DNA from: Macrocybe gigantea
Lineage: Eukaryota; Basidiomycota; Agaricomycetes; Agaricales; Callistosporiaceae
Direction of reading: 5' to 3'
NCBI GenBank assembly: GCA_011319805.1
Contig: SJRY01000255.1
Coordinates: 124,001-188,000, forward strand
Length of the DNA: 64,000 nucleotides
The position numbers and the translations under genes were made by a program. The notes beneath the pieces are model-generated. The model was not told where the DNA came from. It saw nothing but the letters and a program-made list of their open reading frames with translations, and ran no database searches. Positions 38,250-47,500 of the stretch are shown here, piece after piece (position 1 is the stretch's first letter; every line of letters starts with the position of its first letter).

Positions 38250-39403
38250 TCATCCACGCCAGACAGCAGGTCCGGGAATCTTGTAGGTAGTCACAGTAGG
38301 CTGAGAGTAGATATCGATCGTAACACCGGGGTCTGACCTGTTTTTTTTTCGTCAGTGCGATGGCGACCATATTAGAAACAGGCATGCATACGCAGAGTAG
38401 GCGCCAGGGAATCTGACGAGGGAGCTTCCGGATGGGTTGGCAGTACCTGAACCGGTGACCTTCAGCTGAGCACACTCAGGGTAGAATTGCGGTTGATTAG
38501 AGGTGTGAAGGGCGAGCAGCTACGTGTAGTATTCGCCATAAGGTTCGGCAGAACAGGTCAAAAATCCGGAGGCGTTCATACCTCGTGTCTGATGAAGTAC
38601 TCTCCTGGAGCCAACGAGGCAGGAATGGTACTCGTCCTGGATGTCCAGATTAGTCAGCTAGTAATCACAAGAGAAGGGACTTAATACCAGGTGTTTCCGT
38701 TGGCGATCAGTTTACCTGACCCCAAGTGCCAGTGGTGAGTGTTCCAGAAAGAGGCCTGCTTCATCGATCTTGAACTATAGAGTGTTCAGAATTGGTGAAT
38801 AGCCGTTAAAAAGTGGACAAATTACCCATGAAAGGGAAGCAGGATTGGAAGATGAGCACGATCCAGAACATTTCGCCATGTAAACCATGACAGGCTATCC
38901 CGGAGATGAGTGGCATTCAAAAGACGATGGTATGGCCTTACTCCGATCGAATGAGGCCATTGGTTCCAGGTCGCGACTACCTGTGAGCCAGCTGCTACGG
39001 TTGCAGACTGTTGCCCAGTTCCGAGGCTAGATCCGGGGATGTTGCACGCTATTTGCGCATGGGTGGGGTTGGTGATAGGGTCGTACGTATCCCATTCGCG
39101 CTTTTTGGGTCAAGTGAGAAATATTCATGACCGAGTCGAAAAGGATAGAGTTACCTGAATGGAACTCTGGCCGACGGGCGTGTTGTAAGGGGTAAATCTG
39201 GACGCGATATTTTAATATCACCAACGCGGCACAAACTGGAGACAGTCACCCTTTATAGGTCGCGCCACCCATATTATATTGCAGGACGCCACCATGAGCA
39301 GCGGCCTAAAGGAAAAAATGATTAGGGTCCAGCAAGTGCGGAATGCCTATTCCCTCACCTGCTTCAGCAAAGTGAGTGCAAAGAGAGACAGAAGGTATAG
39401 CAT
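38250..39403 (-). CDS. AA9 lytic polysaccharide monooxygenase (secreted), with an apparent frameshift
   Basis: This secreted copper enzyme cleaves cellulose or hemicellulose oxidatively. The signal peptide [18 protein letters not shown] is rebuilt across an intron (about 39313-39358) and would be cut just before [11 protein letters not shown], leaving the required N-terminal His. Conserved AA9 parts include [36 protein letters not shown] (intron about 38898-38945), [26 protein letters not shown], and [15 protein letters not shown] with the axial Tyr. It ends YKIPGPAVW. The second copper His is probably that of WPHSIGP, although its spacing to GP differs from the common SHxGP. No CBM1 domain follows. 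A T3 run near 38748 carries one base too many: deleting it joins KIDEAGLF to [12 protein letters not shown]. Confidence 0.85.
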
Positions 39404-39982
39404 TACTGCTTGTCGTCTGATTGTATCGGGATGTCCTTTTTAAATGCCACGAGCCCAAGGCATAGAGGCTAAATTTCGGACCTGCAGGCACAAAACGAGC
39501 ACAGGACCGGCTGAGGGCAGAAATTTCGGCATAATAAGAAGTGTCTGAGAGCGATTTTGACCCGGAAGAATCGAGGATGATCAGCCTAGTGCTGCATTCG
39601 TACATCCGGCGTCGTCAAGCAGATGACAGTTTTCCTATCGTCTGCTGACAAGCCAAGAGCTGCGAAAGACGCTCACACCGTTGAATTGAAACTTGGTCGG
39701 AAAATTAAGTGATCGGAAAAGCGAAAGTATTTACTATCGGCAAAACCAGTTAGTGTTGTGGAAAGAGGATGACTGACAAAATCCAACGATGTTTTGAAGT
39801 ATAGATTACATTCCTGTGGCGATACATAGGAAGAGTGTGTATGGACGCATTCGGATCCGACTTGGGCGGCAGTTCGACAGGTGCTGGAAGAAATAAAGAT
39901 ATCAGAAAGCAACGTAACTATAATGCTTGTCAGGATTTGCGGCACGAAGGGCGAAAGAAAGAATCACCAACAGAGGTATATA
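39404..39982. other. Intergenic region upstream of the AA9 gene
   Basis: This is the promoter region of the AA9 gene. A 90-codon minus-strand open frame (39673-39945, MPQILTSIIVTLLSDIFISS) begins like a signal peptide but has no conserved body. It was not called as a gene. Confidence 0.4.
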
Positions 39983-40697
39983 TTAATCATCGTGTATCGT
40001 AATCTTCGGAAGTTCAACGGTTGGTTGTGGAGCTTCCAGCGGTTGTTCTGCGTTGGTGTCCGTTTGGCTTGCATCCATGGGACCCGGTCCTACTTCTAGA
40101 CTTTCCTCCTCTTCGCTGCCACTCTCTTCTCCTGGCTGTCGGAAGACCAGCTCCTTTCCACTGACGAGCCTACGCTTCTTAAAAGGTACGTCAGGTTCAG
40201 GTTCATGCCCTTCATCTGCTATCCGACTTTCGCCGCCTTCTCGCCCAGCCGAGGGCTTCATCTTTGATCTTTCCTTCTTCTTCTGTCGTTTCGCCCTGTT
40301 TTTAGCAGTCTTCGCATTTGCTAGTCCTTCCGCCTCTTTCCTTTTTTGCTCAAATTCTGCAGTGACGAGCTCCTGTGGACACGCGAATGAAGCTTTTTGG
40401 GGCGAAGAGGCCATGAACTACTCACCTTCTGTGTTGCCTCTTCTATGATTTTGAGCCGTTCATATTCCCGTCTTCTGCTCGCTTTGTAACGTGGAACTCT
40501 CCGCTTCCTGCACCAGCACTGGAACCCTGCACGTTTTTCATCATCTCTCGCGCAGGCCGGATGGTCTTGTCCTTTGGAGGGGGAGGAATGTAGACGGGTT
40601 TGGACGGGTCCTTGAGAAGTCTCTCAAGTTGGTTTCGTTGCTTTTCCACAGCTGTAAGAGCATGTCGACCGCTTGACGGGCCTGGAGAAGAGGTCAT
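39983..40697 (-). CDS. DUF1168 / PRKRIP1-like spliceosome-associated protein, with an apparent frameshift
   Basis: PRKRIP1 is a long-helix protein seen in catalytic spliceosomes, and the fungal DUF1168 members are nuclear. The N-terminal part is TAVEKQRNQLERLLKDPSKP, then VYIPPPPKDKTIRPAREMMK. The DUF1168 core is GSGEFHV..YKASRRREYERLKIIEE. An intron at about 40378-40428 leads to ELVTAEFEQKRKEAEGLANA and KTAKNRAKRQKKKERSK, a basic helix. The C-terminus is acidic. The frame breaks at 40487: the sequence has GTTAC where GTTTAC is needed for HVYKAS. One lost T in a T3 run explains it. The start is at 40697 and the stop TAA at 39983-39985. Confidence 0.87.
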
Positions 40698-41340
40698 TGG
40701 AGGATGATGGTGGTAAAGAGACGAGTCTTATGTAAGATGATCAATTCAACCAACGCATTCAACGTTCAACGTTCAACGCCCATAACTCTGATTCCGTGCG
40801 CGTCGAATTCCCTTCCCCGTGAACTATGGACGAATTGCGGTTGAAATCTATTTCAAAGTTCACATCTGCGTCGCAGAGCACATGTGCATGGGCGCCTGGG
40901 CGCTTAAGGACTCGTGATATACCACAGCATTAAAAGCAGGGCCACACAGCGAGAACCTTCCATGCTTCTCTGAGCAAGATGGGAAACAGCGTTTTATCAG
41001 CCATGTCGTTCAGCACTTCCCTCCCTCGCCTGTACGCAGCGTCTCGTTATTTAATTCTTGGAGCGAGGCGCATATTATCGTTCATCATGTGCTTCCCGCG
41101 TTCCAAGATAATGAACGACTTCCTGACTAGAAGGCTTTTCTCCGGGCAAGGTTTTTGAAAAGCGCGTTCCCTCATGGCCTATCTTTTGACAGTTTCGCAC
41201 TACATAGGTGTCAATTGGCGTCAGGACATACTCCGATCACCCGTTTGTAGTGGAATTCAAGGCGGACGACACGAAATATCGACTGAACAGAGTTCAGAAA
41301 TCTCCTCGCTAGACACCGGACATCTAAGTCCTGGTTCACA
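40698..41340. other. Intergenic region
   Basis: This is the promoter side of the DUF1168 gene (minus) and upstream of the split WW-like gene (plus). Imperfect short repeats of a caacgttcaacg type occur near 40750-40780. Nothing else was seen. Confidence 0.4.
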
Positions 41341-42794
41341 ATGTGTTTTGACGACATCGATGGGACATACGGCTGTGCCGTCCCGCCAACATCTGTCTCC
41401 GTACCTCCTTCAGCAGACACTACTCATGCGCACGGTGTACTTCACCCTAATCGTCACCATTTGGTGCCCCCAAACGAAGCAAGCTCAATTCCTGCATCTT
41501 GCTTCGCCCTGAAGCCTTTCATTCCCTCGGATTCTCCAAGATATCAGAGAACGAGAAGCGTGTTCGTTCCTTACCTGATTCTTGTGAATTGTTTGAATAG
41601 CTGCCTCACCAGTGCACCTACACCCCTCGTCTACAACGCTAAAGCGCTTGAATTATTTGATGAGTAAGTTTGCTCCATTCGACATTATAATATGCCGATA
41701 GTCATTTTTTAAGCCCACCCTCACCTTCCGGATGGACCAAACTCCAGCATCCTGAGGGTCTGCCGTTCTTCTTCAACAGTGAAATGGTACGCATTCGTGT
41801 GCTATCAAATACACCCCGGTCTCAGCATGGTATAGAACATAATCACGGACACATGGATTCTCGATAAAAAGCAATTCGCATTACTGAATTGTTTTATTGA
41901 GACATTGTTCAAGAAGCTAAATTTCAATCCCTCTCCAAATACTCACGCCGTGCTTGAACTAAATAACAATACCGATTGTGGCTATTATATTGTAGACCAC
42001 ACCAAATGCAGTCTTTTCTGGTTGGAGCCATTCACTGTTAGATCAGAGTGGAAAGGTGAAATAGGTAAGTTTCCCCATTTTATGTAGCATAAGCCTTTCC
42101 AACTAGATTCTTTTCACAGGGGCATTCATTAAATACCAGTACTGGTATAAATTGCTTTTCCTATTGTGAAATCTTATGATTTAATTTGATTTACTTTGGC
42201 TAGGTGCCATTGCAGTCATTTTCCAAATGTCAAGAGATTGGACATGGACATGATTGATTCTGTTGCCAATGCAGTACAAGATGCTTGGATAGGTTTATAA
42301 TCCTTGAGATCATTAACTCTCATGTTCAGCTAATACAAAAATACAGATAAATTAACATCCTCTTACTCTACTATCAATTTCACTTTGGAAGAACTCAGTT
42401 CAATGGCATCTGTAGTAGAATTTACAAAGGGTGCCTAATTTACAGATTGCCAGTTTAATATCAAGCACTCATACTTTTTTTTCTTTTCCAAGGTCAACTG
42501 CAGGCAGGTTGCAACATGTCAAACTGGTTTGTAGGTATGTTTTTATCTTTCTTGTGGTAATCCAAAGGAGACAAACTTAGATCAGGCAGATTCTTGGAGT
42601 TGATATGTGAGCATTACTTTTCTCTGGCCCTTCTGTTATGGAGAATCTTTGCATTACAGGGCATGATAGAATTCTCAACCACTTCGGAACACCCCATGCT
42701 TGACTGTCATCAATGCAGGCCATTTACGACATGGCTGACCACGAAAAAAAGCGCACCTGGTTAATCACACTGCTGTCACCTTTTCTGTTTGCTT
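41341..42794 (+). pseudogene. WW-like-domain membrane protein gene, 5' half (split by retrotransposon nest)
   Basis: Exons joined by good GT-AG introns encode a WW-like segment, GWTKLQHPEGLPFFFNSEM (41727-41785), then ITDTWILDKKQFALLNCFIE, CGYYIVDHTKCSLFWLEPF, HCSHFPNVKRLDMDMIDSVA and LTSSYSTINFTLEELSSMAS. The last exon reads DMADHEKKRTWLITLLSPFL and FA, and stops being host sequence at 42794. This fits a gene family common in Agaricomycetes (WW-like N-terminus, membrane segments at the C-terminus, function unknown). The missing 3' half is at 62270-63203. The two halves join in frame as LFA|SPDVHLQAM across the duplicated TGCTT. An in-frame TGA at 42701-42703 (HFGTPHA*LSSMQ) breaks the 5' half independently of the insertion. 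The start near 41341 is uncertain. Confidence 0.82.
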
Positions 42795-43103
42795 TGTTGA
42801 AAATGTGGCAGCAACCCTGCGCCCTACCATTTTCCCTCTGCCCTAATTTTCTTGGCTTCACAGCACAGCCTGTATGCTCAGTCATACCCTGCGCTATTAT
42901 CACTAGGATTAGTGAGCGCACCCTCAACCCTGATGGTCTGTGCGCCACTTAGATATGTATAAATATGTCCTATGTAGTATGCCAATTCTATAACCGAGTT
43001 TCACTTAACCAAGCCTATGCAGTAAGACCAACCTCTGACAATCCACTAACGTAAGTAGTCCGTTCTAGCTCAAGAGCTTCCTAGCTTGGGTCCAGTTTCA
43101 ACA
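42795..43103 (+). repeat. 5' LTR of the outer Copia element
   Basis: The LTR is 309 bp, TG...CA, with inverted ends TGTTGAA/TTCAACA. A TATA-like tataaatat lies near 42958. Its last 27 bases (43077-43103) recur exactly at 62243-62269. The bases right after it (43104 on, ggttatgggcccc) are the likely primer-binding region, followed by an untranslated leader to 43330. Confidence 0.85.
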
Positions 43104-43330
43104 GGTTATGGGCCCCGGTTCACGGTCAGCGCAGTAACTTGCAGCAGACTGCTTGAGCCGGAACACGCCCTTTGAGGACTACTTTCGAGTTGAGCGAAGT
43201 GCTTCCGCTCCTTGATCGTTCCTGGCGGCTTTATGCGCCATCCCTCGCTTCGAGAAACATAAGCGACCCTTCGCGGGAAGCCTCTTTCTCACGATGAAGC
43301 TAACGATCTTTCTTTTAGAAATCGATCGAA

Positions 43331-44187
43331 ATGGCCAGCCTCGCAAAAGACATTTCTATGCTCGATGGCTCCAACTACAGGACCTGGTCGGTCCAAATGA
43401 AAGCTCTCTTAATGTCGCAGGGTGCCTGGGGTATTACCGAAGGCACTTGGACGAGACCTGTTCCCACGCCCACCAACTCTAAGATTAATGAGATCGGAGA
43501 ATGGGATAAGTACAATGAGATTGCACAGGGATACATTCTCTTAAGGACCACCGCTCAAGTTCAGTCCAGCATTAATTTGTCACAGGCAAACACTGCCGCC
43601 TTGCTTTGGACTGAACTGCGAACCAAATATTCGCTTACTGGTCCAGCGATCACTTTCACTGATTACAAAGAGACCCTTAATTTCAAAATTTCAGGACAAC
43701 AAAATCCCAACGTTGAGATCCAACATCTTGCGACTGCCTATGCCCGCCTTGCCACGAATAATATCGCGATTCCCGAGATCATTAAGATAATGACTCTCCT
43801 CGCCGCTCTGCCGCAAGGGTATGATTCCCTAGCGCAGACCATTCTTGCCTCGACCGATGAGCGCAACCTCACCTGGTCAGCTGTTACTTCTACGATCGTT
43901 GCCGAATGGCAACGTCGGCATCCTACTTCCGCCACCAAAAAAAAACATCAGGCAAACAAGTTGTCTGCTGTCAAGCCGAAAGGCTCTAACCCCGTTGGTG
44001 GAACAATAACAACAATCAACAGAAACAGTCCGATAAACCATCGGACCAGAATGCCGACAAAAAGAAGAAACGAGGCAGACGAGGAAAAGGAAAGGGCAAA
44101 GCCCCTGAGCATGATCATGACCATGGCCATGACCACCACTTTGCTGAACCGGTAGTTCGACTACCGATGTCCGATGCTGCAGCTAGA
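43331..44187 (+). pseudogene. Copia gag (UBN2-type), frame-broken and cut by G1
   Basis: The product MASLAKDISMLDGSNYRTWS..VQMKALL is the typical N-terminus of Ty1/Copia gag polyproteins (DUF4219/UBN2 region). Near 43990 a C4 run appears one base short. Adding a C turns the tail into a Lys/Arg-rich stretch followed by a His/Asp-rich repeat (APEHDHDHGHDHHFAEPVVR) that stays open to the junction with G1 at 44187. The zinc knuckle and all of pol are missing in this orientation. Confidence 0.8.
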
Positions 44188-44429
44188 TGGAAGGGAGTAC
44201 ACCTGATCATACTCCAACACTCGGACCGGACGGCGAGAACAGGACGAACGCGTATGATTGAGGGAGCGAGAAAGAGAGAGAATACAGGAAAATGATAAGA
44301 TGGGGAAAAGAAGAGAAGAGAAGAGATCTAAGTGTCCTCGACCATATATATATCGGCCAACTGATGACATCATCCTCGGGAAAGGTCAATGTGACTGCAT
44401 TGCTGATGTAAGCCAGCGACGGGCTTACA
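44188..44429 (-). repeat. G1 3' LTR
   Basis: The 242-bp LTR differs from the other G1 LTR at about nine positions, including one missing C in the terminal hairpin. TATATATA lies near 44345-44353. Confidence 0.88.
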
Positions 44430-44525
44430 CTCTCCCCTGCCATAAAAAAAAGAGAGGCGTCTTGCGGAGCGAGATAGAATGCGACTTGAGCATGGGTGCG
44501 TTAAAAAACCCCAACGGGGAAAAAG

Positions 44526-47500
44526 CTACCGGCGTGATGAATTTCGTTTTCGCTGGCGTCGTTTCGGCTCCACGGTGGGGTGAGGATGTTCTTCTAGCCA
44601 CTTGTCCAAAGCTTCAACCTCGTCAATCTCCGAACCGGCCATCCAACGATCTTCCTCTGGACCATAGCCCTTCCAGCGAACCAGATACCGATATCCACGT
44701 CCTGCACGCCTTTCGTCCAAAATCTTCTCGACGAGGTACTCTTCTGAACCATCTGGCATGATTACAGGCTCCGGCTCTTCGAGTTGTCGGTTCGGGAAAA
44801 GCTCCTTGTTGTTCTCGATGAAAGGTCGAACTTGAGATGTATGAAATATGGGGAAAACGTTCGGAGAGTTCGGGAGATCAAGCGTGACCATCGAGTGTTG
44901 TCGAGAGACCGCTGTGACCTTATATGGCCCGTTGAAACGCAGCAAAAACTTGGCGACACATTTTTCGTCCACTTTCAAAAACTGCCGGCGTCGGTTGAGC
45001 ATCGATAGAAGCACCCGTGAGCCTATGTGGAAAGGAAAATCATCCGACCGGTGTTTGTTAGCATGAATACTTTGCTCAGTCTTAGCGCGTAATAGGTTGT
45101 CTTTAGCTTCTTGTACGTCGGCTTCCAAACGTTCAATGACTTCGCTAGCCCGGATGTCCTCCAGCGATCCAGAGTTTGAAACCACTAGAGGGGGCATTAT
45201 GCGAGGGGAACGCCCCATGCGCAATTGAAACGGTGAAAAACCTGTCGATGCATTAATTGTATTCATAATAGCGAATCGTACACGTGGTAAGGCTGCCTTC
45301 CAGCCTTTTTGATTACGTTCGACGTGGAAACGTAGCACCTGGTTGACTGTTTTGTTTGTCCGCTCGCTGGCACCGTCGGATTCGGGGTGAAACGCCGTTG
45401 ACATATTGATGCGAACCCCCGTGATTCTGTGCAGGGCCTTCCAGAAATTGCTCACGAACAGTTTATCCCTGTCACAGACCAGATCCAAAGGCAGACCATT
45501 TTCACAATACCAATGATCGAAAAACAGGCTTGCCAATTTCTCCGCTGTTAGGTCGGTATGTGTTGGGATTAAACGGACGTCGCTACCCAAATGATCTGTT
45601 ATCGAGAGTATGCAGTTGTACCCATCATCTTCCGGTAACGGACCGATAAAATCAAGCGCAACTGAGTCGCCCCTGGCATCTGGAATCGGAAGCGGATGGA
45701 GGGGTCCAAAAGGTTTTGACGTGCTGGATTTGTTTCGTTGGCAGTCCGCACAGGCAGGAACGTATGCTCGTTCCAGATCTCGCCGCATGTTTGGCCAGTA
45801 GAATGAATTTCGCAGCGATCCGTATGACTTCTCGAATCCGAAATGGCCAAGAACGTCATGCGCCAACCTATACAATTCCTCCCTGACGTTACCAATCTTA
45901 GGAACGACCAGTTGGCCACCTGTGTACAGAAGCCCGTTTTCCAGTGTCAAACCATCAGGCAGAGGTCGCGCTCTCATTATCTTTCGACACCACTTATCTG
46001 TTGTGTACCCATCCTTTATCAACTGCAAAAATTCCGGGTCGGCTGTGATGTCCAGCTGTTCGCGTTGAGCATCCTGTGGGGGAGTCGACGGCATTTCCTC
46101 GTTAACAAGTACGGCCACAGCGTGAATGGGAGCCGCGTCGGCGGCGATGCAAGCGATCACTTCGTCATCATCCTCGTCCGACCAGTGATACAAGGGCTGT
46201 GCGAATTTCTCGGCTGATGTGCTGTCATCCTGTGTTGGCAAGGCGCACCGTGACAGCGCGTCTGCACCCGAGTTGTCCTTTCCCTGCACGTAGATGACTT
46301 TACAGTCATATTGCGACAGGAATTCCATCCACCTTGCCTGCCGACGGCTGAGGTCTTTCTGCTTGTGGAAATTCTCCAGTGTTCTATGATCTGTGTAGAC
46401 CACAAACGGGATACCCAGTAGATCCGTTCGCCACTTTGTTAACGCCTGTATAATCGCGAGTAACTCCTTTTCGTGGACTGGGTAGTTCAGTTGTGCGCCT
46501 TTTAGAGTCTGCGACTCGAAGGCAACAGGTCGCACGGTTTCCCAGGTCTTCCCAAAAGACAGGATGGCACCAGTTTGATAGTCGCTGGCGTCCGTCGTAA
46601 CGAAAACCTTGTATTCTGGCATTAAGCTGTAGTCGATAGTCGTCAAACATTCCCGGGAAACAACAGCGTCCTTTAGGGCATCAAAAGCGACTTGATGGTG
46701 GGTTTGCCACCCTGGCCAACAGAGCTCTGCGTCTTTTGAAGTCAAGGTGTCCAGCACGGCCGTGTGCTTGGCGATGTCCGGCAGGAAGGCAGAGAGATAA
46801 CGCACCAATCCCAGGAAACCACGTACGTCCCTGGCGCAGTTCGGAGCTTGCCAGTCCAACACGCATTGTGCTTTATATCTGTCAGCCTCAATACCGGCCT
46901 GGGATATGTGATGTCCCAGGAAATCGATAGCGGTCTGGAAAAATTTCAATTTCTTTGCGTTGCAATACAGACGATTTACGCGCAGTGCGCTGAGTACCGT
47001 GTCCACATCGGCCTGATGCTGTTCAACCGAATCGGACCATATTATGATGTCGTCCAGGTACACGTGGCAACATCGGCCGATCAAATTCCGGAGTGCCGCC
47101 GTTATGCATCGCTGATGAATAGCGGGAGCGTTCTTCAGTCCCATTGGCATCACTACCCATTCGTAAAGCCCGAACGGTGTGGACACGGCGGTAAGCAGTA
47201 TGTCAGAAGGCCTCATCTTAGTCTGAAAAAAACTATTCGTCATATCGATTTTCGACCAGATTTTGCCCTTCCCGCAATCCGCGAGGATGTCATCTATTCG
47301 CGGGAGAGAGTGGCTATCGGTGATCGTGTTTCCGTTTAACTGACGGTAATCATTTACCCAGCGAGGCAAAACGGTCATGTCCGCCTTAGGGATGATGAAG
47401 GCGGGGGATGCGGAGGCGGAGGAGGAGGGACGTATCCGACCCGCGTCAAGATGTTGCTGTATCAGTGTCTTCCACGCCTCGCGGTATTTTCGAGGACATG

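Noticed and set aside
39673..39945. A 90-codon minus-strand frame starting like a signal peptide, as a small secreted protein
   Set aside because: The part after the hydrophobic start has no conserved features, no second cysteine pair pattern and no splice support. It lies in the AA9 promoter.
43077..43103. A 27-base exact direct repeat with 62243-62269, first taken for microhomology at a rearrangement
   Set aside because: Both are the 3' end of one Copia LTR, shown by the TG/CA termini and the TGCTT duplication next to them.
43104..43160. A tRNA-like segment (ggttcacggtc) downstream of the Copia LTR
   Set aside because: It lacks the acceptor stem and D/T arms. It is the primer-binding and leader region of the element.
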